From the NCBI RefSeq assembly GCF_041080625.1, contig NZ_CP163518.1, forward strand, positions 8,425,501 to 8,489,500: a stretch of 64,000 nt of DNA, given 5' to 3'. A model generated the notes under the pieces. The model searched no databases. It saw only the letters and a list, made by a program, of their open reading frames with translations, and was not told the origin of the DNA. This document shows, in pieces, positions 1-7,522 of this stretch (the first letter of the stretch is position 1; each line of letters begins with the position of its first letter). This DNA comes from Streptomyces sp. CG1 (GTDB lineage Bacteria > Actinomycetota > Actinomycetes > Streptomycetales > Streptomycetaceae). The translations under genes were made by a program, and so were the position numbers.

Positions 1-218
1 ACGACGAGGTGCGCGGCTCCCTTGGCGATGGAGTACAGGGTCGTCAGCGAGTCCCCGTCGATGCCGTCGCCGCCCCACAGGTCCACCACGCGCCGCCCGT
101 GCCGGTACACCACGAGCTGGGCGCCCGGATCGTCCCGCTCCTCGGCGAGCACCGCCGCGAACTCCTCGCGTACGCCCTCGAATCCCTCCGCGACCGTGCC
201 GTGCACGTCGATCGTCAT
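1..218 (-). CDS. Serine hydrolase of the class C beta-lactamase/esterase family, 5' part only
   Basis: The first 72 residues of a protein that runs off the left edge. It begins MTIDVHGTVAEGFEGVREEF and contains LVVYRHGRRVVDLWGG, then TLYSIAKGAAH. SIAK (about residues 64-67) fits the SxxK nucleophile motif of the beta-lactamase/DD-peptidase/EstB fold, preceded by the usual strand pair and WGG turn. Family members are esterases, carboxypeptidases or related hydrolases, mostly cytoplasmic when, as here, no signal peptide is present. The YxN and C-terminal motifs lie outside the window, so neither substrate nor integrity can be judged. The ATG at 218 is the only good start. About 210 bases without a recognised gene separate it from the protease downstream. 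Confidence 0.8.
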   Translation of the reverse strand, partial: MTIDVHGTVAEGFEGVREEFAAVLAEERDDPGAQLVVYRHGRRVVDLWGGDGIDGDSLTTLYSIAKGAAHLV

Positions 219-427
219 ACGTCGTTCCCCCTGTCCGGTGATAACCAACGGAGATCGTCAACGGGCAGTGGCCGCCGGGCATTCCCGCATGCAGCCGTCG
301 ATCGCGGTGGTCTTCCGGAGCGCGTCCGTGACCGGTGCGGCGGCGGGGTGTCCGTGCCCGGTGCCGGCGGTGCTCTCCGCCTCGCCGTTGTGGATCCCCA
401 GGCCCGGGTCGCCGGCGAACACAACGG

Positions 428-2233
428 TCAGGTGCCCGGCAGGACCAGCGTGTTCTCGGTGCCGAGTGCCTTGGCGCCGGTTCCGGCGTACAACGAGGTC
501 TCGCCGTCGGACCAGCGCACGACCAGGTCGTTGCCGGTGTGGTCGGCGGTGAGGTCGCCGGCGGTCATGACCTGGGCGTGCTGCCATGTGCCGTTCGGGC
601 CGAGCAGCCGGGACCGGGTGCCGAGCCCGGCGGACGAGACGCCGGTGTAGCTGTCGAGCGAGCCGTCGGACCAGCGCACGAGCAGGTCCGCGCCGGCCGT
701 GCCGTTGAGGGCGACGCCGGTCAGCAGCGCGGCCTTGGTCCAGGTGCCGTTCGCCGCGACGATACGCTTGCCGGTGCCGAAAGAGCCGGAGCGGATCCCC
801 GTGTACAGGTTCAGGCTGCCGTCGGTCCGGCGCACCAGCAGATCGGTCGCGCCCTTGGCGCCGTGGAACTGCCCGGCGGTGAGCTGCACGGCGTTCTTCC
901 AGTCGGAGTTGGGCTTCGCCATCTGCACTTCCCTGCCCACGCCGGAGGCGGAAAGGTCCGGGTACAGGGAGACCTCGCCGTCGGACCAGCGCACCAGCAG
1001 GCCGGGCCGGCCGCCGCCGAAGGTCCCGCCGGTGATGCTCCGGGCGTGCGTCCAGGTGGTGTTGGCCGCCAACAGCCGCTGCTCGGCCCCGAACCCGCCC
1101 TGGCCGTCCCCCGGATACAGCGTGACCCCGCCGTCGGACCAGACGACGAGTAGATCGCCGAGGTTGTCGCCGGTGTAGTCGGCGGCGGCCATCAGCGCCG
1201 CCTTCTGCCAGCGGGCCGCACCACCGGGCAACTGCAGGCCCGGGTACGGCGGCAGAGCGGAGTCCGGGTCCTGGCCGGCCACCGCGTTCGCGAGGAGGTT
1301 CGCGGCGTCGGCGCCGAACGCCGGGGCGTAGCTGACGTAGTCGACGTTCGCGTCGTTGCCGCCGCCGTTGTAGCCGCCCAGGTTGCCGATGACGTGCCCG
1401 CTGCGGCCGTCGTCCTGGTAGTCGGTGATCCACGGGCTGCCGGATGTGCCGCCGTAGTAGCCGCCGCAGCTCATGGACAGCTGTCGGTAGCCGGGGAGCT
1501 GCGTCGTCGGCACGGTGCACTTGACGGCCTGTCCCGTGCCGTTGTGCTGGTACGAGGGGTACCCGACGACGGTGACGTTCTTCTGCGTGTAGCCGCCGGC
1601 CTGGGTGAAGGTCAGTCCGCCGCCCACCGCGTCCTGGAGGGTCTGGCCGTTCTGGTTGGGCGAGACCCGGGCGAACGCCGTGTCCAGGTCGGACGAGGGA
1701 CCCTTGGTGGTCGACGAGCCCTTGTCGGGCGTGTACCGGGGGTCGCTGTAGATGTGCTGGATGTGGAAGATGCCGTACGGCTGCTGGTCGGGACCGGCGC
1801 CCTGCGCGAACTGCGGGACGAAGATGTAGTCGCCCTTCATGTTCAGCGCACAGTGGGCCGCGGTGAGGACGACGTTCCGTACGGAGGTGTCGATGACGCT
1901 GCCCGTGCAGTGCCAGGTGGTGCCGCCCGGCCCGTCCGACCCGAAGAACGTCCCCACCAGCCGGGTCCCCTTGAACAGGGTGCCCTGCGGCCGGGCCGCC
2001 CCCGCCACCCCCGGTCCGGTCCCGGCCGGTGCCGTCCGGCCCCCGTCCAGCGGCTTGGCGTCCGCCATGCGCTGCGCGGTCCAGAACCGGGCCGCCTTGC
2101 GGGCCTCCTGTCCGGCGGACGAGCCCGGCGGGGCGGGCGACGCCGCCTGTGCGGCCGGCGCCGCGAGTCCGACCGCCGCCCCGCACACCGCGGCCACGGT
2201 CACGGCCGTCCAACGTATTCTGTACGACAACAC
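428..2233 (-). CDS. Secreted trypsin-like serine protease with C-terminal FG-GAP/VCBS-like repeats
   Basis: A 601-residue exported protein. Residues 1-30 form a Sec-type signal peptide ending AAQA. The protease domain follows: the His motif is LTAAHC (H127), the Asp lies in SDLDTAF (about D174), and the Ser is in GGTSGSPW (S254), which aligns with GDSGGP. From about residue 330 there are five or more repeats with the pattern DLLVRWSDG-x-SLY, each about 50 residues long. These look like FG-GAP/VCBS blades of a beta-propeller, which in this family bind ligands or surfaces. The GTG start at 2233 has GGGGAG six bases upstream. The same gene type is common in Streptomyces as an extracellular peptidase of unknown substrate. 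Three 9-bp iterations lie about 150 bases upstream. Confidence 0.9.
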   Translation of the reverse strand: MLSYRIRWTAVTVAAVCGAAVGLAAPAAQAASPAPPGSSAGQEARKAARFWTAQRMADAKPLDGGRTAPAGTGPGVAGAARPQGTLFKGTRLVGTFFGSDGPGGTTWHCTGSVIDTSVRNVVLTAAHCALNMKGDYIFVPQFAQGAGPDQQPYGIFHIQHIYSDPRYTPDKGSSTTKGPSSDLDTAFARVSPNQNGQTLQDAVGGGLTFTQAGGYTQKNVTVVGYPSYQHNGTGQAVKCTVPTTQLPGYRQLSMSCGGYYGGTSGSPWITDYQDDGRSGHVIGNLGGYNGGGNDANVDYVSYAPAFGADAANLLANAVAGQDPDSALPPYPGLQLPGGAARWQKAALMAAADYTGDNLGDLLVVWSDGGVTLYPGDGQGGFGAEQRLLAANTTWTHARSITGGTFGGGRPGLLVRWSDGEVSLYPDLSASGVGREVQMAKPNSDWKNAVQLTAGQFHGAKGATDLLVRRTDGSLNLYTGIRSGSFGTGKRIVAANGTWTKAALLTGVALNGTAGADLLVRWSDGSLDSYTGVSSAGLGTRSRLLGPNGTWQHAQVMTAGDLTADHTGNDLVVRWSDGETSLYAGTGAKALGTENTLVLPGT

Positions 2234-2383
2234 ACTTGCTCCCCGTCGGTCTGATGGAACCGGACCAGGGAGAACAGCCGGGCGGCGCCGGTCGGGCGCG
2301 CGCCGAGGTCCTGCGGCGCCTGCCCTGTGCTGAGGTCCCCCTGGTCGTGCGGGGTGATCTTCGCACGAAGCCCGCAGTGCGGG

Positions 2384-2410
2384 CCAACAGGGTTAACGGG
2401 GTTAACAGGG
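2384..2410 (-). promoter_or_regulatory. Three tandem 9-bp iterations upstream of the protease gene
   Basis: Read on the minus strand the units are CCCTGTTAA, CCCCGTTAA and CCCTGTTGG, head to tail. They sit 151-177 bases upstream of the protease start, next to a small palindrome (GCCCGCA-g-TGCGGGC, just below). Phased direct repeats like this are often activator sites, but no cognate protein is evident. The function is a guess. Confidence 0.35.
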
Positions 2411-2433
2411 GCAAAGCGTAGGCGGCGCCGGGG

Positions 2434-3198
2434 CTATGCCCCGGTCCGCCGCAGATCGCGGCCGGCGCCGATCGCCGCGGCCGCGAGGAGACTGAGCGCC
2501 AGGGTGCCGGTGAGCGAGTCCGGGTGAGGCGCGGTCCGGACAAGGGCGAGGAGGTTCTGGCCTGCCGCGAGGGCGAGTCCGGTCCCGAGGGACAGCAGGG
2601 CCGTGGCCAGCCGGCGCGTGGTCGGCAGGGCGGCGGTCCGGGTGACATGGGCGACGACGGTGCACAGCCGGAGTGCGACGAATCCGAGCGTGAGCCAGTA
2701 GAAGAGGACCATGGCGGCGTCGGCCGGGCCGGTGACGTGGTCGGCCAGGCCGCTCCATGCCGTCAGACACAGAGTCAGGACCGCGGCGGCCGGGGCGGCC
2801 AGGGCCCGGACCGCCGCGGCGGTCAGGCGACGGAGCGCCGCGAGGCGAAGCGGCGGAAGCGGGACCGCGAGCCCGACGCCCACCAGGAGTGGGACCAGCC
2901 AGACGCTGCCGGCGGGGTGATGGACATCTGCCGTCAGGGTGGTGGACGGCTCGGCCGAGCGCAGCAGCAGCCCGGTGGCCGCGGTGAGCCCGAACAGGGC
3001 GACGGTCAGGACGCGCCGGGTCTGGCCGGTGCACGTCTCGGGCCAGTCCCCGGGGTGCAGCCAGAGCCGTACGGCGCCCACGAGGGTGTCGGGCCAGGAG
3101 CGGATTCCCGATGCGGACACCTCGTGATTGATGTCCGCGCCCCAGCGCTCGCGTACCGCCGGCGGGTAGAGCCGGGTCAGGAGCGTGGCCGCGTTCAT
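2434..3198 (-). CDS. Integral membrane protein translationally coupled to a PadR regulator
   Basis: A 254-residue protein starting MNAATLLTRLYPPAVRERWG. The N-terminal amphipathic stretch (LYPPAVRERWGADINHE) resembles the short HAAS-like leader seen on membrane partners of PadR regulators. It is followed by about six hydrophobic segments. Its ATG overlaps the PadR stop codon in an ATGA (3195-3198), so the two are made from one mRNA. This pairing is common in actinobacteria: the PadR protein represses its own operon and the membrane protein is an effector of unknown activity. The longer open frame that continues upstream is only read-through inside padR and has no start signal. No enzyme motif is visible. 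Confidence 0.75.
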   Translation of the reverse strand: MNAATLLTRLYPPAVRERWGADINHEVSASGIRSWPDTLVGAVRLWLHPGDWPETCTGQTRRVLTVALFGLTAATGLLLRSAEPSTTLTADVHHPAGSVWLVPLLVGVGLAVPLPPLRLAALRRLTAAAVRALAAPAAAVLTLCLTAWSGLADHVTGPADAAMVLFYWLTLGFVALRLCTVVAHVTRTAALPTTRRLATALLSLGTGLALAAGQNLLALVRTAPHPDSLTGTLALSLLAAAAIGAGRDLRRTGA

Positions 3199-3506
3199 GC
3201 CGGGGTGATCCCGAGCGCGCGCAGGCCGGCGGCGGAGACGCGGGCCATCTGCTGGAGTTCGGCGCGCAGTTGGTCGCGGCCCTCGTCGGTGATCCGCATG
3301 GTGCGATGGCGTTCCTGGGCGTCGGCCGCCTCGTCCGCGGGCCGGATCAGCTCGCGCGCCTCCAGCCGGGACAGCGCTCCGTAGAGGCTGCCGGGGCCGA
3401 GTCTGCGGCCGGTGAGTTCCTCGATCGCGGTGTTGATGGCGTATCCGTGCAGCGGCCCGCCCGCGAGGACGGTGAGCACGAGCATCTGGGCGTCGTTGCT
3501 GTGCAT
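3195..3506 (-). CDS. PadR-family transcriptional repressor
   Basis: A 103-residue winged-helix protein. MLVLTVLAGGPLHGYAINTAIEEL is the typical first helix of PadR proteins, followed by the recognition region LGPGSLYGALSRLEARELI and a basic wing ending RRTMRITDEGRDQL-like. The short C-terminal helix is as in the small PadR-s2 subfamily. It has a GGGAGG Shine-Dalgarno about 12 bases before the ATG at 3506. It overlaps the downstream membrane-protein gene by four bases and is divergent from another membrane-protein gene at 3601. The intervening 94 bases hold a doubled TACT-N8-AGTA motif, the arrangement expected for a PadR dimer operator. Confidence 0.9.
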   Translation of the reverse strand: MHSNDAQMLVLTVLAGGPLHGYAINTAIEELTGRRLGPGSLYGALSRLEARELIRPADEAADAQERHRTMRITDEGRDQLRAELQQMARVSAAGLRALGITPA

Positions 3507-3548
3507 GGGTCTTCTTGCCTCCCGCCGCCATGGTACGAAGCGCGATGC

Positions 3549-3579
3549 TACTTGTCACGTAGTACTTGTCACGTAGTAC
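3549..3579. promoter_or_regulatory. Putative PadR operator: overlapping duplicated inverted repeat
   Basis: The 14-bp unit TACTTGTCACGTAG occurs twice in perfect tandem (3549-3562 and 3563-3576), followed by TAC. This makes two overlapping inverted repeats of the form TACT-N8-AGTA (3549-3564 and 3563-3578). The second extends to GTACT-N8-AGTAC (3562-3579). PadR operators typically have short arms separated by about 8 bases. The site lies between padR and the gene at 3601 and covers the likely -35 element of the latter. Confidence 0.65.
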
Positions 3580-3593
3580 GAGGCGCGTACTAT
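3566..3593 (+). promoter_or_regulatory. Putative promoter giving a leaderless transcript for the gene at 3601
   Basis: TTGTCA (3566-3571), 16 bases, then TACTAT (3588-3593). The expected start of transcription is 7-8 bases on, at or next to the ATG at 3601, and there is no Shine-Dalgarno. The -35 element lies inside the PadR-type operator, so binding there should block transcription. Confidence 0.5.
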
Positions 3594-3600
3594 TCCAGTC

Positions 3601-4602
3601 ATGAAAACTGCGGACGACGACGAACGGGCCTCGACGGCCACGATCCGCGCCGGCCTCGGCGTGGCCGGTGTGTTCGAGGCGTGGACGGTGCTGGCGACTC
3701 AGGACAAGACGGTCAGGGCGGCCAGCCCATGGCAGGACGACCCCTACGACGTGGTGGTGTCGCTCACACAGTTCACGGTGCCGGCGCTCGCGCTGGTGAT
3801 CGCGTTACGACTTCTCGCGTGGCAGGCGCCGGGCGGCCCGGACCGGGCGCGGCAGACGGTACGCGCGGCGGCGGCGATGATCACGCTGGTCGGGCTCACG
3901 CTCGCGACCGAGTGGGCGGCGGTCGCCGTCAAGGCCCCCTCGTTCACGGGGACATGGGCCTCGGTGCTCATCGGCGGGTTGGCCGTGAACTCCGTACTCA
4001 CCGTGCTGGTGGCCGTATTGCTCGTACGACGGCGCCGAGGGCGCGGCCGGGCCGGCGAGCGGCGGAGCGACTGGCGGCACGACTGGCTCGGCGACGCCGT
4101 CTTCATCTGCGGACGGATTCCCGTACTGCGCCGTCTGGTCGGTCCGGACACCGCGGACTGGGTGCGCCGCCACGCGATGACGGTGTTCGTCGTGCTGAGC
4201 GCGCTGGCGGCGGCTGGCATCACTGGCGCCCAGGCCGTCGGCGAAGGCTGGACGGATCCGCTGCTCATCGCCTGGATGCTGATCGTCGTGGCGACCTCCG
4301 ACCTGGCGTTCTGCGTGATCAGCAACGCGGTCGCCGGATTCGTGGCCCGGCCCCCGCGCCCCCGGTCCCGCCGCATCGCCGAGGCGTCGGTGGTCGCCGG
4401 ATGCGTCGCGATCAGTGGGGCGACGGCGTTCCGCGACACCCTGTGGCCGCTGTTCGGGACGGGATCGCTGACGTCCGTTCCGGCCCTGGCCGCCCTCACC
4501 CTCGGCGCCGGCCTGACCACGTCCGTGGCCACGGCCGCTCTCCTGCTGACCCGCACCTCCGCCGTGCCTCCGCCCGGCCACGACGGCGCCACCGCGGTGT
4601 GA
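3601..4602 (+). CDS. Integral membrane protein of unknown function with a TTA codon
   Basis: A 333-residue protein with about seven to eight hydrophobic segments (roughly 15-35, 57-78, 90-110, 123-145, 195-215, 222-250, 270-285, 298-320). An arginine-rich cytoplasmic loop occurs near 146-165. I recognise no catalytic motif. It is divergent from the PadR operon and shares its operator region. Codon 69 (position 3805) is TTA, which in Streptomyces usually makes translation depend on the bldA tRNA, so expression is probably developmentally delayed. The ATG is probably at the 5' end of the mRNA. It is followed by an 86-base convergent gap. Confidence 0.75.
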   Translation: MKTADDDERASTATIRAGLGVAGVFEAWTVLATQDKTVRAASPWQDDPYDVVVSLTQFTVPALALVIALRLLAWQAPGGPDRARQTVRAAAAMITLVGLTLATEWAAVAVKAPSFTGTWASVLIGGLAVNSVLTVLVAVLLVRRRRGRGRAGERRSDWRHDWLGDAVFICGRIPVLRRLVGPDTADWVRRHAMTVFVVLSALAAAGITGAQAVGEGWTDPLLIAWMLIVVATSDLAFCVISNAVAGFVARPPRPRSRRIAEASVVAGCVAISGATAFRDTLWPLFGTGSLTSVPALAALTLGAGLTTSVATAALLLTRTSAVPPPGHDGATAV

Positions 4603-4688
4603 CCACGGCGTGACCGCCACCCGGTCACCCTCGAACTCACCTCCGGTGATCCGGCCCGAACCGCACAGCGACCGCCCGCCCGGTGCTC

Positions 4689-5465
4689 CTACGCCTCGGC
4701 CACGACGATGTAGAACGTCACCGCCGCGAGAAAGGGCCCCCGGCTGAGATGGGTGAGCCAGGCCTGTGCCGCCTGCTCGCTGAAGTAGCCGGCCTCGACG
4801 GCTCGCCGGGTGGTGCGTTCCAGGCCGAGGACCCGGTCCGCGACCCGGACGTCCCGGAAGACCGGCGTGACGGGGATGACCTGGGGCACGGTGAAGCCGG
4901 TCTCGGTCGCCAGGCGCGCGAGCTGCCTGCCGATGGCCGCGTTGCGGACCACCCGTTCGGCCACATGGCGGGTGTAAGCATGCGTCAGGTCACTGTCGGG
5001 GTGGTCGACGGCCAGGGTCTCCCAGTCGGGCTCGCCCATGACGAGCCGCCCGCCCGGCCGCAGGACCCGGCGCATCTCACCGAGTGCCACCAGGGGATCG
5101 GCGACGTGCTGCAGCACCCGGTCGGTCCGGGCGCGGTCGGCGGTGTGGTCCGGCACCGGCAGGTCGTGGATGTCCGCGTGCCGGACGTCCACCACGGTCT
5201 GACCGGCGGTGCGCGCCCGGGCGGCGTCCACCATCTTCCGGTCGTGGTCGACGCCGATGACGGAGCCGGCCGGGGTGACCGCCTCGGCCAGCGCCTCGAG
5301 GTCGGTGCCGGGGCCGCAGCCGAGGTCGAGCACCACGTGCCCCGCACACACCTCGAGTTCGTCGAGCATGCGCTGCTTGTAGGAGCGGCCGAGATCGCTC
5401 GCGGCGAGCCGGTCGAGATAGGTGACGGAATCGGGCCTGGTCGTCTCGAACGCGGATGACGTCAT
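4689..5465 (-). CDS. Class I SAM-dependent methyltransferase
   Basis: A 258-residue protein. Motif I of the Rossmann fold is VLDLGCGPGTDLEAL (about 45-59), the acidic residue after strand 2 is in GVDHDRKMV, and the post-motif region RADIHDLPVPDHT precedes VLQHVADPLVALGEMRRVLRPGGRLVM, typical of the UbiE/Methyltransf_11 group. Members methylate small molecules such as quinones or secondary metabolites, and the acceptor cannot be predicted here. It lies 58 bases downstream of the aminotransferase gene on the same strand and may be cotranscribed with it. Confidence 0.85.
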   Translation of the reverse strand: MTSSAFETTRPDSVTYLDRLAASDLGRSYKQRMLDELEVCAGHVVLDLGCGPGTDLEALAEAVTPAGSVIGVDHDRKMVDAARARTAGQTVVDVRHADIHDLPVPDHTADRARTDRVLQHVADPLVALGEMRRVLRPGGRLVMGEPDWETLAVDHPDSDLTHAYTRHVAERVVRNAAIGRQLARLATETGFTVPQVIPVTPVFRDVRVADRVLGLERTTRRAVEAGYFSEQAAQAWLTHLSRGPFLAAVTFYIVVAEA

Positions 5466-5523
5466 GCGCCCCAGTCAACCAACTGCCGTACGGGAGCCGG
5501 TACCGGGCTCGGAGCCACGGGCC

Positions 5524-6732
5524 CTACTGCCGGTACCCGCCGAGGAAGCGGCCGATCCGGCCGATCGCGGCCTCGAGGTCCTCCGCGTGCGGCAGGGTGA
5601 GGATGCGGAAGTGGTCGGGGGAGGGCCAGTTGAAACCGGTGCCCTGGACCACCTGGATCTTCTCGCGCAGCAGCAGGTCCAGGACGAACTTCTCGTCGTC
5701 GTGGATCCGGTGCACCTTCGGGTCGATGCGCGGGAACGCGTACAGCGCGCCCTTCGGCTTCACACAGGACACGCCGGGGATCTCGTTGAGCTTCTCCCAG
5801 GCCACGTTCCGCTGCTCGTGCAACCTGCCGCCGGGCAGCGTCAGTTCGCGGATGGACTGGCGGCCGCCGAGCGCGGCCTGGATGGCGTACTGCGCGGGAG
5901 CGTTGGCGCACAGCCGCATGGAGGCCAGCATGGTCAGGCCCTCCAGGTAGTCCTTCGCGTGCTGCTTGGGGCCGGTCACGGCCAGCCAGCCGGAGCGGAA
6001 GCCCGCCACCCGGTATGTCTTCGACAGACCGCAGAAGGTGAGGACGACCAGGTCGGGAGCGAGGGACGCGGCCGAGTGGTGGACCGCGTCGTCGTACAGG
6101 ATCTGGTCGTAGATCTCGTCGGCGAACACCATCAGACCGTGCCGGCGGGCGAGGTCGAGGATGCCCTCGACGACCTCCTTGGGGTAGACCGCGCCGGTCG
6201 GGTTGTTCGGGTTGATGATCACGACCGCCTTCGTCCGGTCGGTGATCTTCGCCGCCATGTCGGCCAGGTCCGGGTTCCAGTCGGCCTGTTCGTCGCACAG
6301 GTAGTGGACCGCCTTGCCGCCGGCCAGGGTCGTCACGGCCGTCCAGAGCGGGAAGTCCGGGGCGGGGATGAGGATTTCGTCGCCGTCCTCCACGAGCGCG
6401 GTGACGGCCATGGAGACCAGCTCCGACACGCCGTTGCCGAGGAAGACGTCGTCGACGCCCACCTCCAGGCCCAGGTTCTGATAGCGCTGGGCGACCGCGC
6501 GGCGGGCGGAGAGGATGCCGCGCGAGTCGGTGTAGCCGTGCGCCTGCGGCAGCATCCGGATCATGTCCTGGAGGATCTCCTCCGGTGCCTCGAAACCGAA
6601 GGCCGCGGGGTTGCCGGTGTTCAGGCGCAGCACGCTGTGCCCCGCCTTCTCCAGCGCGTTGGCGTGCTCGATCACCGGGCCGCGGATCTCGTAACAGACC
6701 TCGCTGAGCTTGTTCGACTGCCGGAACTCCAT
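5524..6732 (-). CDS. alaA: Alanine aminotransferase, AlaA type (PLP fold type I)
   Basis: A 402-residue class I/II aminotransferase that should convert pyruvate and glutamate to alanine and 2-oxoglutarate. It is colinear with E. coli AlaA as I remember it: EVCYEIRGPV at the N-terminus, IINPNNPTGAVYPKE (172-185), FADEIYDQILYDD, then LSKTYRVAGFRSGW with the PLP lysine K238, and MLASMRLCANAPAQYAIQ. The C-terminal LPHAEDLEAAIGRI matches too. The start ATG at 6732 has GGAGGGG at the proper distance. It is divergent from an HxlR regulator, and a perfect 15-base palindrome lies between the two genes, suggesting local control of amino-acid metabolism. Confidence 0.92.
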   Translation of the reverse strand: MEFRQSNKLSEVCYEIRGPVIEHANALEKAGHSVLRLNTGNPAAFGFEAPEEILQDMIRMLPQAHGYTDSRGILSARRAVAQRYQNLGLEVGVDDVFLGNGVSELVSMAVTALVEDGDEILIPAPDFPLWTAVTTLAGGKAVHYLCDEQADWNPDLADMAAKITDRTKAVVIINPNNPTGAVYPKEVVEGILDLARRHGLMVFADEIYDQILYDDAVHHSAASLAPDLVVLTFCGLSKTYRVAGFRSGWLAVTGPKQHAKDYLEGLTMLASMRLCANAPAQYAIQAALGGRQSIRELTLPGGRLHEQRNVAWEKLNEIPGVSCVKPKGALYAFPRIDPKVHRIHDDEKFVLDLLLREKIQVVQGTGFNWPSPDHFRILTLPHAEDLEAAIGRIGRFLGGYRQ

Positions 6733-6756
6733 GCGCCCCTCCGGAAACTTGTGTTG

Positions 6757-6771
6757 CTTGGTTTTACCAAG
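6757..6771. promoter_or_regulatory. Palindrome in the alaA/hxlR divergent promoter region
   Basis: CTTGGT-TTT-ACCAAG, a perfect 6-bp inverted repeat with a 3-base centre, in the 81-base gap between the two start codons. A second GCTTGG (6777-6782) lies exactly 21 bases, two helical turns, from the GCTTGG at 6756-6761. This is consistent with dimer binding by the adjacent HxlR protein, but that is inference. Confidence 0.5.
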
Positions 6772-6778
6772 TGGGAGC

Positions 6779-6806
6779 TTGGAAAGTCCAACAACATGTC
6801 TAGACT
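6779..6806 (+). promoter_or_regulatory. Putative promoter of the HxlR gene
   Basis: TTGGAA (6779-6784), 16 bases, TAGACT (6801-6806). The predicted start of transcription is at or one base before the ATG at 6814, making a leaderless mRNA. This is why I prefer 6814 over the in-frame ATG at 6796, which would lie upstream of the -10 box. Confidence 0.45.
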
Positions 6807-6813
6807 GCGTCGC

Positions 6814-7440
6814 ATGTCACCACGCCGAAGCTACGACCAGTACTGTTCCGCCGCCCGCGCCCTCGACCTCGTCGGCGACCGCTGGACCCTGCTGATCGTC
6901 CGGGAACTGCTGGCCGGCCCCCGGCGCTACACGGACCTGCACGCGGACCTGCCCGGCGTGAGCACGGACGTCCTCGCCTCCCGGCTGAAGGACATGGAGC
7001 GCGACGGCCTCACGACCCGTCGCCGGCTGCCCCCACCGGGCGCGGCCTATGTGTACGAACTCACCGGGCGCGGGCGGGAGTTGCTCCCCGTACTGCAGGC
7101 GCTGGGCAGCTGGGGCGAGGCCGAGCTGGGGGAGCGGCGGCCGACCGACGCGGTCCGCGCCCACTGGTTCGCCCTGCCGCTGCTGCGCGGCTTGGACGGT
7201 GAGGGGCTCGTCGAAGTCCGGCTCGAGGAGGGAGACTTCCATCTGTGGGTCGGTGCGGAGGAGGGCCCGGTGTACGGCGACGGCCCCGCGCCCACCGAGG
7301 CCGATGCCCGCCTGTCGATGGACGCGGCGACCTGCGAGGCCGTGGCGCGTGGAGAGCTGGGCCTGACGGAGGCGGTACGGCTCGGGCGGGTGACGGTGAC
7401 GGGGGACGGCACCCTGGCAAAGGCCCTGCGGGAGGGGTGA
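6814..7440 (+). CDS. HxlR-family transcriptional regulator with C-terminal SCP2-like extension
   Basis: A 208-residue protein. RSYDQYCSAARALDLVGDRW is the signature start of HxlR winged helices, followed by TLLIVRELLAGPRRYTDLHA and the recognition helix LPGVSTDVLASRLKDMERDGL. The wing is RRRLPPPGAAYVYELTGRG. Classic HxlR proteins end near residue 110. The extra 100 residues (LVEVRLEEGDFHLWVGAEEG ... ARLSMDAATCEAVARGELGL ... RVTVTGDGTLAKALREG) look like a sterol-carrier/SCP2-type ligand pocket, seen on many actinobacterial members. It is divergent from alaA. Its last codons are part of a three-copy tandem repeat that continues past the stop. Confidence 0.85.
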   Translation: MSPRRSYDQYCSAARALDLVGDRWTLLIVRELLAGPRRYTDLHADLPGVSTDVLASRLKDMERDGLTTRRRLPPPGAAYVYELTGRGRELLPVLQALGSWGEAELGERRPTDAVRAHWFALPLLRGLDGEGLVEVRLEEGDFHLWVGAEEGPVYGDGPAPTEADARLSMDAATCEAVARGELGLTEAVRLGRVTVTGDGTLAKALREG

Positions 7441-7500
7441 AAACGGCTTGGCAAAGGCGCTGCGGGAGGGATGAAACGGCCTGGCCAAGGCGCTGCGGAA
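7416..7500 (+). repeat. Three tandem copies of the 3' end of the HxlR gene (33-34 bp period)
   Basis: GGCAAAGGCCCTGCGGGAGG, which encodes the C-terminal residues before the stop, recurs at 7450 and, diverged, at 7483 (intervals 34 and 33). The first copy is coding; the others lie after the stop codon. This looks like slippage or duplication at the gene end, immediately next to the 39-bp minisatellite. Confidence 0.7.
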
Positions 7501-7522
7501 GGCGAAACGCCGCGTCGGTTCA

